Shown piece by piece: positions 35,194 through 44,136 of a stretch of 64,000 nt of DNA (position 1 is the first letter of the stretch; each line of letters begins with the position of its first letter). The stretch comes from an uncultured Bacteroidota bacterium (GTDB taxonomy: Bacteria; Bacteroidota; Bacteroidia; Flavobacteriales; Flavobacteriaceae): contig CACKBL010000001.1 of the NCBI GenBank assembly GCA_902598305.1, positions 62,001 through 126,000 of the forward strand, in the 5' to 3' direction. A program made the translations under genes and the position numbers. The notes beneath the pieces were generated by a model. It was given only the letters and a program-made list of their open reading frames with translations, had not been told where the DNA came from and did not search any database.

Positions 35194-36426
35194 ATGTTTA
35201 GTAATATTTGGTTTATCGTTATATTGTTTTTTATCATTTTTAATTTTATTTTCTCATCAATTTTAGAATATATAAATGACAAAAATTGGAAAAATCATGT
35301 CCCAGAAGAATTAAAAAAATTCTATCCAAACGAAAAATATCAAAAAGCTAGAGATTATAAATTAGAAACTGGGAAAATTTCGTTTTTATCCTCTTCCATC
35401 TCCTTCGTAATAACTTTAGTTTTGATCATTTCGGGAATATATGGAACTGTTAGTGATAACATTACAAAAATCACGGAATCAATATTCACACAATCTGTAT
35501 TATTTTTTTCTATTTTTTATTTACTCAATTACATAATTAGTCTACCTATTAAATTTTATTCAACATTTGTGGTTGAAGAAAAATTTGGATTTAACAAGAC
35601 AACAAAAAGGCTTTTTATAGTTGATCAAATAAAATCCTTGCTTCTTTCTGCACTAATTGGAGGAATTTTACTTTTCTTCGCTATTCAATTTTTTATAATT
35701 TTTGAAGAAAATTTTTGGATTTATTTGTGGCTGGGTCTATCTATATTTTTAATTTTTACAAATACTTTTTATGCATCACTTATTGTTCCAATTTTCAACA
35801 AATTAGAACCACTTAGTGATGGTGAGCTTAGAAGAAAAATCAATGAATATTCCAAAATGATAGGTTATTCGCTAAAAAATATATTTATTATTGACGGGTC
35901 TAAAAGGTCTACCAAGGCAAATGCTTTTTTTTCTGGTTTAGGTCCAAAAAAAACAATTGCATTGTATGATACGTTAATTGAAAATCACACCGATGAGGAA
36001 TTATTAGCCGTATTAGCTCATGAGGTTGGTCATTACAAACGAAACCATGTTTTTAAAGGACTTATATTATCAATAGCTCAGATTGGATTAATTTGTTTTC
36101 TTTTCCAATTATGTTTGAATGAAGGTGAAATATCATTTGCGCTTGGAGGTAAAATACCTACTTTTCACCTTGGATTAATTGGATTCTCCCTTCTCTACAG
36201 TCCAATAGGGCTAATAACTGGTGTAATGATGAATATTTTTAGTAGAAAAAATGAATATGAAGCTGATAAATTCGCTAAAGATACTTACGATGGCAAACAA
36301 CTTTCACTAGCATTGAAGAAGCTTTCTGCTAATAATCTTTCAAATCTTCATCCTCATCCATTTTATGCTTTTATTCATTATTCACATCCGCCCCTTTTAA
36401 AAAGACTAAACGCACTAAAAAACTAA
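35194..36426 (+). CDS. M48-family (Ste24/CAAX prenyl protease-like) membrane metallopeptidase
   Basis: A 410-residue inner-membrane zinc protease. It has about six or seven helices; zinc motif HEVGH at residues 276-280 in LLAVLAHEVGHYKRNH, and the third ligand in RKNEYEADKFAKDTYDG. KFGFNKTTKRLFIVDQIKS and ANAFFSGLGPKKTIALYDTL are Ste24 hallmarks. Bacterial members handle membrane-protein quality control. The rhodanese-like gene follows 4 bases later. Confidence 0.93.
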   Translation: MFSNIWFIVILFFIIFNFIFSSILEYINDKNWKNHVPEELKKFYPNEKYQKARDYKLETGKISFLSSSISFVITLVLIISGIYGTVSDNITKITESIFTQSVLFFSIFYLLNYIISLPIKFYSTFVVEEKFGFNKTTKRLFIVDQIKSLLLSALIGGILLFFAIQFFIIFEENFWIYLWLGLSIFLIFTNTFYASLIVPIFNKLEPLSDGELRRKINEYSKMIGYSLKNIFIIDGSKRSTKANAFFSGLGPKKTIALYDTLIENHTDEELLAVLAHEVGHYKRNHVFKGLILSIAQIGLICFLFQLCLNEGEISFALGGKIPTFHLGLIGFSLLYSPIGLITGVMMNIFSRKNEYEADKFAKDTYDGKQLSLALKKLSANNLSNLHPHPFYAFIHYSHPPLLKRLNALKN

Positions 36427-36430
36427 AAAC

Positions 36431-36862
36431 ATGAAAAAAAATTATTTCCCTATTTTATTGTTAATTATAATGTCCTGTAATCAAAATCAGAATAGTAAAA
36501 CTCATGAGCCCTGGGGCGTATCACAATTATTAGAACCTAAATTACTTTCCTACAAAATTGAAAGTGGAAAGGACATTCCGAAAATTATAAGTATCGGACC
36601 AGGAGTCGTGATAAAAAATTCAATTGGAATTGGGGAGTGCAGGTACAATGAAAATATTGAAAAATTAAAATCTTTAATTTCTGGCTACAAAAAAGATGAT
36701 AAAATTGTTCTCTACTGTGGGTGTTGTCCATTTAAAAATTGTCCAAATATTAGGCCAGCATTTACGTTAATGAACAAACTTGGCTTTAAAAATCACAAAC
36801 TATTAAACATAAAGAATAATATTAAAGCAGATTGGATTGATATGGGATATCAAACGGAATGA
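36431..36862 (+). CDS. Rhodanese-like lipoprotein with cysteine-rich loop
   Basis: A 143-residue lipoprotein (MKKNYFPILLLIIMSC, acceptor Cys16). The mature part is a short rhodanese-type domain, with the active loop region reading YCGCCPFKNCPN (Cys96, Cys98, Cys99, Cys104). The persulfide-carrying Cys is expected at the start of the loop. Extra cysteines and Pro/Asn replace the usual six-residue active loop, suggesting metal or redox chemistry rather than standard sulfur transfer. It follows the Ste24-like gene. The 190 bases after it contain a short hairpin only. Confidence 0.7.
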   Translation: MKKNYFPILLLIIMSCNQNQNSKTHEPWGVSQLLEPKLLSYKIESGKDIPKIISIGPGVVIKNSIGIGECRYNENIEKLKSLISGYKKDDKIVLYCGCCPFKNCPNIRPAFTLMNKLGFKNHKLLNIKNNIKADWIDMGYQTE

Positions 36863-37015
36863 TTTTACCAATTAGATGGTCTTAAAAGGTAACATATTAG
36901 CATAAATATGTAAAACGAAAGGACAAATAGAAAAGTGGGGTTAAATATTTTTTTCACAGTTAATCAAATATAAGAAATATTTAAGCGGTCATATACAAAG
37001 ATAATTAATTAAAAC

Positions 37016-37034
37016 AAAACCTGACGCTGGTTTT
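37016..37034. other. Small hairpin in the gap before the LRR gene
   Basis: AAAACC (37016-37021) pairs with GGTTTT (37029-37034) around a seven-base loop. It is too weak and lacks an adjoining T-run for a confident terminator. It lies 22 bases upstream of the LRR gene's TTG start. The rest of 36863-37055 shows no gene. Confidence 0.3.
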
Positions 37035-37055
37035 ATTATATTCGGTTTTTTAAAA

Positions 37056-39062
37056 TTGCAAACTATTTATACTTTATTAATTTTAATTTTAACTTTTTAC
37101 AGAGGACTTGTAAGCTACAACATGTCTTCTGTGTTTCAAGACAGAACTTATATCCCAGACGATAACTTTGAACAAGCTATAATTGATTTAGGATTTGATG
37201 ATGTTTTAGATGATTATGTTTTGACAAGCAATATAAATGAAGTGGGCGGTCTAGGATTGATTAGCAAAAACATAAGTGATTTAACCGGTATTGAGGGATT
37301 TAGAGATCTTTTAAATTTAGATTTAAGTGGCAATAATTTATCATTTGTTGATTTATCTAAAAATAAAGTTTTAAGAAACGTGAACCTGTCTGGAAATCAA
37401 TTTCAATCTATCGATTTGACTAAAAATATTGAACTTGAGTCTTTGAAAATCGACAATAATTATTTAACAGAATTAGACGTAACTAAAAACATTGAGCTAG
37501 CAACCTTGCAATTAGATGAAAACAATTTAATTGAGCTTGATGTTTCAAATAATATTGGATTAGGATATCTTACCTTAATTAATAATTCATTAACTAAAAT
37601 TGATGTTAGAAATAATCTTAAACTTTCAAATCTTAGGTTGGATAGGAATGAATTATCAGAAATTAATGTTAAAAGAAATATAAACCTTAAAAGACTATCT
37701 CTATCATATAATAATATTAGTTCTATCGATGTTTCAAAAAATAAAGTATTAGAAATTTTAAATTTAAACTTTAATAAACTATCAAAAATTAATATTTATC
37801 TGAATACAAATTTAAATTCACTAAGAGTATCCAATAATAAATTAGATGATTTAGATGTTACAAATAATCTAGATTTAACAACATTAGACATTTCTAATAC
37901 TGGGCTAGCTCCTGCAATTGATGTTTCAAAAAATTTCGGGTTAGTTGAATTTGATTTAACTTCTAATCCAGACCTAGAATGTGTTAAAGTCAATCAAGGA
38001 CAACTAGACATTACCTTCGCTCTTTGGTATAAGGATGCAAATACGACATATGCATTATCATGTGATATATTAAATAGAACATACGTTCCTGATGACAATT
38101 TTGAGGAAGCACTTATCGAAATGGGATTAGATGACGTAATGGATGACTATGTCTTAACAAACAATATATCTTCAATTACTACTATTGATCTAAATGGAAG
38201 AAGTATAATAGAAACTACTGGTATAGAAGATTTTATATCTCTAGACAATTTGAATTTTGAAAACAATCGAGTTAAATCAATCGATTTATTCAAAAATTCT
38301 AATCTTAAAGAAGCTAATTTTTCAAGAAACTTAATTGATGAAATTGATACTTCAGAAAATCGACTTCTTGAAAAACTAAACTTAAATGATAATTTATTAT
38401 CTGAAATAGAATTATCCTATAATCCAAGATTAAAAATTATTGATATTTCGTACAATGATTTTGAGTCAGTAGACATTTCGAGCTTAAATCTTACAAATCT
38501 TAATTTAAGTAATAATAGGATTGAAAATATCGAGCTAACGAACAATGAGTTTTTAAATTTTTTAGATATATCCAACAATCAACTAACAACTTTAAATGTT
38601 TCCAATAATACTCGGCTAGATTATTTAAATAGCACTCAGAATTTAAGTTTAGAATGTATTGATGTTAGTAAAAATCAAATTAGTAACATACCAAAGGAAT
38701 GGGAAAAAGACTCTTTTACAAGATATTCTATAGATTGTAGCAACAAAAATCTTATTTCTTATGAAGTAGAAATTTATAATGCAATTTCGCCCAATGGAAA
38801 TGATAAGAATGACTTTTTCTTTATAAAAAATGCAGATAAATATCCCGACAATTCTTTGAGAATATTTGACAGAAATGGCATAGTTGTTTATGAAGTAAAT
38901 GGCTATGGTATTGATAATAAGCTCTTTTACGGAAAGTCTAATATCAATAATAGCAACAACACACTTCCTTCTGGCTCTTATTTTTTTATTTTTTCTTATT
39001 TAGATACATCATCACAACAAACTATTGTTAAAAAGGGTGTTTTAACTTTAATTAATAATTAG
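37056..39062 (+). CDS. Secreted leucine-rich-repeat protein with type-B T9SS sorting domain
   Basis: A 668-residue surface protein. The TTG at 37056 is chosen because it provides the signal peptide (MQTIYTLLILILTFYRGLVS). The mature part is two similar halves, each opening with DRTYIPDDNFEQAIIDLGFDDVLDDYVLTSNI-like text (37139 and 38076) followed by LRRs of about 21 residues (LxxLxLxxNxLxxIDVSKNxx). The C-terminal 90 residues (ISPNGNDKNDFFFIKNAD...NSLRIFDRNGIVVYEVNGYG...LPSGSYFFIF) are a CHU_C/gliding-motility-type domain, a type-B T9SS signal. A PorP/SprF-like gene follows after one base. It may serve adhesion or glycan contact. Confidence 0.9.
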   Translation: MQTIYTLLILILTFYRGLVSYNMSSVFQDRTYIPDDNFEQAIIDLGFDDVLDDYVLTSNINEVGGLGLISKNISDLTGIEGFRDLLNLDLSGNNLSFVDLSKNKVLRNVNLSGNQFQSIDLTKNIELESLKIDNNYLTELDVTKNIELATLQLDENNLIELDVSNNIGLGYLTLINNSLTKIDVRNNLKLSNLRLDRNELSEINVKRNINLKRLSLSYNNISSIDVSKNKVLEILNLNFNKLSKINIYLNTNLNSLRVSNNKLDDLDVTNNLDLTTLDISNTGLAPAIDVSKNFGLVEFDLTSNPDLECVKVNQGQLDITFALWYKDANTTYALSCDILNRTYVPDDNFEEALIEMGLDDVMDDYVLTNNISSITTIDLNGRSIIETTGIEDFISLDNLNFENNRVKSIDLFKNSNLKEANFSRNLIDEIDTSENRLLEKLNLNDNLLSEIELSYNPRLKIIDISYNDFESVDISSLNLTNLNLSNNRIENIELTNNEFLNFLDISNNQLTTLNVSNNTRLDYLNSTQNLSLECIDVSKNQISNIPKEWEKDSFTRYSIDCSNKNLISYEVEIYNAISPNGNDKNDFFFIKNADKYPDNSLRIFDRNGIVVYEVNGYGIDNKLFYGKSNINNSNNTLPSGSYFFIFSYLDTSSQQTIVKKGVLTLINN

Positions 39063-39063
39063 T

Positions 39064-39993
39064 TTGAGAATTTTAGGTTTTTTAATATTGATATTTTATT
39101 CATCTTTTCTAGCAAAAGCTCAGTCTAATTTAAAGTTAACAGATTATTATAATAATCCTTCATCATATAATCCTGCATATGTTGGTGTTACAGAAGGCTT
39201 ATTTTTAAAAGGCTATTATACATCTCAATGGACAGACTTTGAGGGTTCACCTTCTACTCAATTGGTTGACTTGCAAAATAATTTTGATAACAGAAACATA
39301 GCAGCTGGGATAACAATATTAAATGATACTTTCGGTGCTTTGAAAAGTTTTAATACAGATGTAAATATTTCATTAAATTTCAAATCTAGCCAAGATATAT
39401 CCTTTTCGTTAGGTTTAAAAGCTGGGATTAATTCTTTCTCAACCGACTATCAAAGTTTAAATATTTTAGACCGCTCTGAGTTTGTTTTTAATGAGAACAT
39501 ATCTAAAATAATCCCACTTATTGGGGTTGGTTTTTATACTCACGGTAATAATTGGTTCCTTGGAATTTCATCACCTAACATAATTGAGAATAAGATTTCT
39601 ACTGAATCAGATGAAGTATTATTTAAAAATACAAACAAATACTTCTCCACTTTCGGATATAATTTTTATATAGAAGATTTTTTATTTAAAAATCAATTTT
39701 TAGCACAAATTATTGAGGGAATTCCTATTTCATACATCTTGAGTACAAAGGTAATTTTCAAGAATTATATATCACTTTCATTACATTATCAACCTCAATA
39801 TCTTACAGGAGGTGAAATCGGAATTTATCTTCCAGGAAATTTAAAAATCGCTTATGGAATGGATATATCCAATACAAATGGAATCAGCAAATATGATAAT
39901 AATCATAGATTTTCAATTTCATTTCAGATTTTTAGAGGTAAAAGTAACTGGTCAGACAGACAAGAATTTGACAAGCCTTATATCATAAGATAA
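39064..39993 (+). CDS. PorP/SprF-family type IX secretion-associated membrane protein
   Basis: A 309-residue outer-membrane protein; the TTG at 39064 gives the signal peptide MRILGFLILIFYSSFLAKAQS. The hallmark N-terminus SNLKLTDYYNNPSSYNPAYVGVTEGLFLKGYYTSQWTDFEGSPSTQLVDL is a clear PorP/SprF feature; later strands (ISFSLGLKAGINSFSTDYQS, GVGFYTHGNNWFLGISSPNII) fit the barrel. Genes of this family typically sit next to type-B T9SS substrates and are needed for their display, as here. Probably cotranscribed with the LRR gene. Confidence 0.9.
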   Translation: MRILGFLILIFYSSFLAKAQSNLKLTDYYNNPSSYNPAYVGVTEGLFLKGYYTSQWTDFEGSPSTQLVDLQNNFDNRNIAAGITILNDTFGALKSFNTDVNISLNFKSSQDISFSLGLKAGINSFSTDYQSLNILDRSEFVFNENISKIIPLIGVGFYTHGNNWFLGISSPNIIENKISTESDEVLFKNTNKYFSTFGYNFYIEDFLFKNQFLAQIIEGIPISYILSTKVIFKNYISLSLHYQPQYLTGGEIGIYLPGNLKIAYGMDISNTNGISKYDNNHRFSISFQIFRGKSNWSDRQEFDKPYIIR

Positions 39994-40007
39994 TTTTATT
40001 TACATTT

Positions 40008-40646
40008 ATGGATATGAAAAATACATTATATATATTATTGCTGTTTGTTTCTATATCTTCAATGGCTCAAAAAGATGATTTTGATTCTGGAATTGAATTA
40101 TATGATACTAGCGAAGAATTGGTACCTCTTAGAAAAACTTCTCTTACAATTGGAAAATGTTGTCAATTGGGAAAAGCGATGTCAAAACTATCTGGTGGAA
40201 TGTCAGATGTTTATCTAGTTCAAAGTGAATTAAATGAAGATCAGTCTTACACAATTTTTTTTGTCAGTATGTTTATGATCGGATTTGACACGGAACTGAC
40301 ACAATTTGGTTTAGAGAATCCAACATCTAAAATTTCAAGTTTTCACCTAGCTGATGAATCAAAATTTAATAGACTACAGGAGCTAATGATAAAAGGTTAC
40401 AAAGAGTTTAAAGCTCATCCAATTTTAAAAAGAATCAAATATGCTGACATATCTGAAGTACTTGAAGGAGGTAAAAATGAAGGGGACAAGCTATTATTAA
40501 GATTTCACAACAAAAAAGTTATAAAATATGTTTCTTTTCAGTTATTTGATAAGGATACTGGTTTTAAGACTGCAGGAAGAGCTATTTTTTCAAAATTTAT
40601 TGGACAGCTATTTGGATCTGACGAGATAATTGATACAACTCATTAG
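40008..40646 (+). CDS. Hypothetical secreted protein
   Basis: A 212-residue protein with signal peptide (MDMKNTLYILLLFVSISSMAQ; ATG at 40014 is an alternative). The mature region has no family I recognise: LRKTSLTIGKCCQLGKAMSKLSGGMSDVYLVQSELNED, FHLADESKFNRLQELMIKGYKEF, ending RAIFSKFIGQLFGSDEII. It is 14 bases downstream of the PorP-like gene on the same strand, so a link with the surface system is possible but unproven. Confidence 0.5.
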   Translation: MDMKNTLYILLLFVSISSMAQKDDFDSGIELYDTSEELVPLRKTSLTIGKCCQLGKAMSKLSGGMSDVYLVQSELNEDQSYTIFFVSMFMIGFDTELTQFGLENPTSKISSFHLADESKFNRLQELMIKGYKEFKAHPILKRIKYADISEVLEGGKNEGDKLLLRFHNKKVIKYVSFQLFDKDTGFKTAGRAIFSKFIGQLFGSDEIIDTTH

Positions 40647-40677
40647 AAGTTATTTAGAACAATTAGATTTAATTTAT

Positions 40678-41547
40678 CTAGACTTTAATTATACTCATGT
40701 CAATAATTGAAGCCGAGTGGGTAATCGACCCTATAGAAACGAAATCTACACCAGACTCAGCATATTCTAATATATTTTTTTCATTTATATTTCCACTTGA
40801 TTCAATTAGAAAACGTCCTTGAATAAAAGAAACTGATTCTTTTGTTTCACTGGGGCTCATATTATCAAGAATTATTCTATCGATCCAATTATGCTTCGTG
40901 GCTTCATTTAGTTCTTCTCTGTTTCTAACTTCAATGTAAACTGGAATTTTTAAATTGTTTTGATTCAAATATTTTTTTGTACTAAGTATAGCTTTTTCAA
41001 TTGACCCGGAAGAGTCAATATGGTTGTCCTTAATCAAAATTGCATCAAAAAGACCCATTCTGTGATTAAGACCTCCCCCGATTAAAACAGCCCATTTCTC
41101 TGGATATCTAAAGCCAGGTGTTGTCTTTCTAGTATCTAGAACTTTGCATTTTGTATGGGAGATTAATTTTGACAAATTCGAAGTAAGCGTTGAAATGCCA
41201 CTCATCCTCTGCATTATATTTAATATTAATCTTTCAACTGAAAGAATAGAATACATAGGACCCCTTATTTCTAAAACTTTTTCACCTTTTTTTACTTGGT
41301 CTCCATCATAAAAAAACTTATCTATTAATAAGTTGGACCGAAATTTCTCTATTAAAATTTCTGAGAGTCTAATTCCAGAAATAACACAATTTGATTTAGT
41401 TATTAGCTTAAAGGAATTATCGGTTTTGTTTTTAAAACAAGATTTGCTTGTATGGTCCTCTTCACCAAAGTCTTCATCTAAGGCATTTTTCAAAAAATAA
41501 TAAATTTCCTTTGAAAATTGTGATTCAAATTGATTGATTGTTTTCAA
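40678..41547 (-). CDS. nadC: Nicotinate-nucleotide diphosphorylase (carboxylating)
   Basis: Converts quinolinate and PRPP to nicotinate mononucleotide in de novo NAD synthesis. The 289-residue protein has the family's KVLDTRKTTPGFRYPEKWAVLIGGGLNHRMGLFDAILIKDNHI block, the EVRNREELNEATK strand (Arg replaces the more usual Asp), and IILDNMSP and ESSGNINEKNI. Length is normal. It follows nadA (24-base gap), as in many Bacteroidota NAD operons. nadB is not in the window. Confidence 0.94.
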   Translation of the reverse strand: MKTINQFESQFSKEIYYFLKNALDEDFGEEDHTSKSCFKNKTDNSFKLITKSNCVISGIRLSEILIEKFRSNLLIDKFFYDGDQVKKGEKVLEIRGPMYSILSVERLILNIMQRMSGISTLTSNLSKLISHTKCKVLDTRKTTPGFRYPEKWAVLIGGGLNHRMGLFDAILIKDNHIDSSGSIEKAILSTKKYLNQNNLKIPVYIEVRNREELNEATKHNWIDRIILDNMSPSETKESVSFIQGRFLIESSGNINEKNILEYAESGVDFVSIGSITHSASIIDMSIIKV

Positions 41548-41571
41548 TTAAAGTAATTTATTCAGAACTGA

Positions 41572-42540
41572 TTAGCTAATTGAAAGCATTTTTAGTAAAG
41601 GCGCCTTAGCTTTTCTGATTATTTCCTCAGTTAAAGTGATTTCTGGTTTTTCGTACTTTAAACATAAAAAAAGCTTCTCCAAGGTATTTAGTTTCATAAA
41701 TGAACATTCACTACATGCACACGAGCTGTCCTCTACAGGGGCTGGAATAAAAAGCTTGTCGGGACAGCGCTTATTCATTTCATGAAGAATTCCTGCTTCT
41801 GTAGCAACTATAAACTCCTTATTCGTGCTATTTTGAACATATTCGAGAAGTTTTGAAGTACTACCTACGTAATTTGCAACGTCTAAAATTAATGACTTGC
41901 TCTCTGGATGCGCAATAAATTTTGCTTTTGGATATTTTTTGAATAAGTCTAAAATTTTATCAAATGAAAATGCCTCATGAACAACGCAACTTCCATCCCA
42001 TAAAATCATATTTCTATTTGTTTCCTTAATCAAATAATTCCCTAAATTTTTATCTGGGGCAAATATAATTTGTTTATCCTCAGGTATGCTATCAATTACT
42101 GCCTTAGCATTACTTGATGTACAAATAACATCACTCATTGCTTTAATTTCCGCTGAACAGTTGATGTAAGAAACAACTACCGCTTCAGGATATTTTTTAA
42201 TAAAACTTTTAAAAAGATTGGGCGGACAAGAATCTGCAAGAGAGCATCCTGCTTTAAGGTCAGGTAAAAGGATTTTTTTTTCTGGATTAATGATTTTTAC
42301 AGTTTCAGCCATAAAATGAACTCCAGAAAGAACTATTATATCTGATTCTAAGTTTTTCGCAACTTTAGCTAGGTAAAGACTGTCTCCAAGATAATCAGCG
42401 ATCTCTTGAATAGATGAGTCTTGATAATAATGTACCAATAAAGCAGCATTTTTCTCTTTCTTGATTTTTTTAATTTTTTTAATTATATCTAAGTGCTTTG
42501 TATTAGCAGAAATATCTTCAGACTTTAAAATATGTTTCAT
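41572..42540 (-). CDS. nadA: Quinolinate synthase A
   Basis: Condenses iminoaspartate and dihydroxyacetone phosphate to quinolinate with a [4Fe-4S] cluster. The 322-residue protein has the three cluster cysteines in LPDLKAGCSLADSC (Cys99), ILWDGSCVVHEAF (Cys185) and SECSFMKLNTLEKL (Cys279); LVHYYQDSSIQEIADYLGDSLYLAK is the family N-terminal block. First gene of the nadA-nadC pair on the minus strand. Confidence 0.95.
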   Translation of the reverse strand: MKHILKSEDISANTKHLDIIKKIKKIKKEKNAALLVHYYQDSSIQEIADYLGDSLYLAKVAKNLESDIIVLSGVHFMAETVKIINPEKKILLPDLKAGCSLADSCPPNLFKSFIKKYPEAVVVSYINCSAEIKAMSDVICTSSNAKAVIDSIPEDKQIIFAPDKNLGNYLIKETNRNMILWDGSCVVHEAFSFDKILDLFKKYPKAKFIAHPESKSLILDVANYVGSTSKLLEYVQNSTNKEFIVATEAGILHEMNKRCPDKLFIPAPVEDSSCACSECSFMKLNTLEKLFLCLKYEKPEITLTEEIIRKAKAPLLKMLSIS

Positions 42541-42621
42541 TAATAAAAACTAATGGTGTGTTATAATTTACAAAATTAGGAAATGTCATTAAAAGTAAAT
42601 ACAAAAATGAGTTTTTTAAAT

Positions 42622-42990
42622 TCAAAATTCTTCTCTCTCTATCATTAAAATTGATGATTGGGGAACTATAAAATATTTTTCTCCCTGATAAATAACTTCA
42701 TAGGCTCCTCCTTGTAAAAAAACCGCTAAATCCCCTTGTTTAACCTGTAGTGGAACATACTTTATTTTCTCGTCATCTGTTTTCCAGGGTTGATCGTTTT
42801 CAATAGCAACGGGAATAGGATATCCTGGTCCTGATTTTACAATATATCCGTATTGAACTTTTTCTTTTTCTCTTACACCAGGGGGGAGATAAAGTCCACT
42901 ATCGGTTTTTTCAGATTCTTTCCTTGGCTTGACAAGAACCCTGTCACCAACTACATTTATTTTTTCTAGCGAATTATTTTTTTTTATCAT
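42622..42990 (-). CDS. GroES-like co-chaperone
   Basis: A 122-residue relative of GroES: INVVGDRVLVKPRKESEKTDSGLYLPPGVREKEKVQYGYIVKSGPG and QVKQGDLAVFLQGGAYEVIYQGEKYFIVPQSSILMIERE match the cpn10 fold with its mobile loop; the body carries an extra segment (YPIPVAIENDQPWKTDDEKIKYVP) absent from canonical GroES. No groEL is nearby, so this is likely the second Bacteroidota GroES-like protein of unclear role rather than the GroEL partner. It is 8 bases after the secreted-protein gene at 42998. Confidence 0.88.
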   Translation of the reverse strand: MIKKNNSLEKINVVGDRVLVKPRKESEKTDSGLYLPPGVREKEKVQYGYIVKSGPGYPIPVAIENDQPWKTDDEKIKYVPLQVKQGDLAVFLQGGAYEVIYQGEKYFIVPQSSILMIEREEF

Positions 42991-42997
42991 ACAAGAA

Positions 42998-43717
42998 TTA
43001 TTTATCTATCATTGAAATTAAAGAAATTAGTCGATCTAAAGAATTTATTTTTTTGTAACTATTTTTAAGTTTGGCAAATTTAGATTTATCTTCAATCGCT
43101 ATTGATTCTGAAATTTTTTTGTATTTGAGTTTTATTGGTTTAGGTAAATCAGACATATATTGGATAAAAATAGTTTTTTTGTCAAGGAATTTTGGTGGTT
43201 TGTCGTTTTCTAAAGAGTTTTTGGCTTTTTCTCCATCTCTGAAAACTTTTTTATCCCTAACATACAAACTGTATTTTATGCCACTATAAGCTTTTATCAG
43301 ATAGCCTTTATTTTTTGATTTGTTTTCGTCAATGAACTCCTTGTAAACAAAAAAATCGTTTTTAATTTTACATGATATGGAATTAGATTTTATAAGAGCA
43401 TTTGTTGATGAAGTAGCATCTTTGGTTAGTGAAATTTCAATCTCATCATTTAAACCATTGTATCTTAGATAAGTTTTTACTGAATCCTTTTTCCTATATA
43501 TTATTCCTGATTGAAAATAATCATTTCTATAAGGGGAACCAACTATACCTTTAAGAGATGATACATTTGAACCACGAAATACTTTAGACACATTTTGATC
43601 CCCGACATTAATTTTTTTAACTACATCGAAATTTACAACTCCATAATTAAATGATGTTTGTGATAATGCAATATTAATAGCAAAAAGTATGAATAAAGAA
43701 AAATAATATATTTTCAT
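42998..43717 (-). CDS. Hypothetical secreted protein
   Basis: A 239-residue protein with signal peptide MKIYYFSLFILFAINIALSQ. The mature part is beta-rich (FNYGVVNFDVVKKINVGDQNVSKVFRGSNVSSLKGI; VKTYLRYNGLNDEIEIS) with a lysine-rich C-terminal helix. It resembles Bacteroidota outer-membrane-associated small proteins but I assign no family. Likely heads an operon with the GroES-like gene. Confidence 0.5.
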   Translation of the reverse strand: MKIYYFSLFILFAINIALSQTSFNYGVVNFDVVKKINVGDQNVSKVFRGSNVSSLKGIVGSPYRNDYFQSGIIYRKKDSVKTYLRYNGLNDEIEISLTKDATSSTNALIKSNSISCKIKNDFFVYKEFIDENKSKNKGYLIKAYSGIKYSLYVRDKKVFRDGEKAKNSLENDKPPKFLDKKTIFIQYMSDLPKPIKLKYKKISESIAIEDKSKFAKLKNSYKKINSLDRLISLISMIDK

Positions 43718-43778
43718 AATATGAAATAAAAATTTAATAATTAAATATATAAAGTAATTAATAATTTTAATAAAAATC

Positions 43779-43850
43779 AGCTCTGTAGTTCAACGGATAG
43801 AACAAAAGTTTCCTAAACTTTAGATACAGGTTCGATTCCTGTCAGAGCTA
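43779..43850 (+). tRNA. tRNA-Arg (anticodon CCT)
   Basis: The 72-base gene folds as a cloverleaf: acceptor AGCTCTG/CAGAGCT (7 bp), D stem GTTC/GAAC, anticodon stem AAAGT/ACTTT with loop TTCCTAA, giving anticodon CCT at 43812-43814, and T arm ACAGG-TTCGATT-CCTGT. The discriminator base is A. The 3' CCA is not encoded. A recombinase homologue begins 287 bases downstream. Confidence 0.92.
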
Positions 43851-43859
43851 CAAAAAAAA

Positions 43860-43931
43860 GTGGGAAACTATAACCAAAACATGAAAAAATTAAAGTGTAT
43901 TTATGTACAAAAAGAGAATTTAGTTTCCCAC
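43860..43931. repeat. Perfect 11-bp inverted repeat downstream of tRNA-Arg
   Basis: GTGGGAAACTA (43860-43870) pairs with TAGTTTCCCAC (43921-43931) across 50 bases. It starts ten bases after the tRNA. It could be a transcript-end structure or a recombinase binding site. The rest of 43718-44136 is the tRNA, very AT-rich DNA and the promoter/inverted repeat at 44072-44128. Confidence 0.6.
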
Positions 43932-44071
43932 ACAATAAATAGTAGAGCAAACTGCATGCCAAAATTTTAAGAAATAAATAAAAAATTAGTTTTTATTTTT
44001 TTTTTTTTTAAAAATATAATAAACAAATATTATTAATAAATATTTTTTAAACAGATTTTATGTTATTTTTA

Positions 44072-44128
44072 TTGTATTTTATGAAAATTATTTATTTATA
44101 TTTGTTGTATAATTTAATTTACAACAAA
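44072..44128 (+). promoter_or_regulatory. Promoter-like element with overlapping 9-bp inverted repeat
   Basis: TATATTTG (44097-44104) is an exact match to the Bacteroidota -7 consensus TAnnTTTG; TTG at 44072-44074 is 22 bases upstream and can be the -33 box. A perfect inverted repeat, TTTGTTGTA (44101-44109) and TACAACAAA (44120-44128), overlaps the -7 box and the expected start site, just upstream of the recombinase TTG start codon. That is a good operator position. Confidence 0.5.
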
Positions 44129-44136
44129 AAATAAAA

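Noticed and set aside
43881-43970. 29-codon frame starting inside the loop of the inverted repeat after tRNA-Arg
   Set aside because: It crosses the inverted repeat, has no recognisable pattern and is probably accidental.
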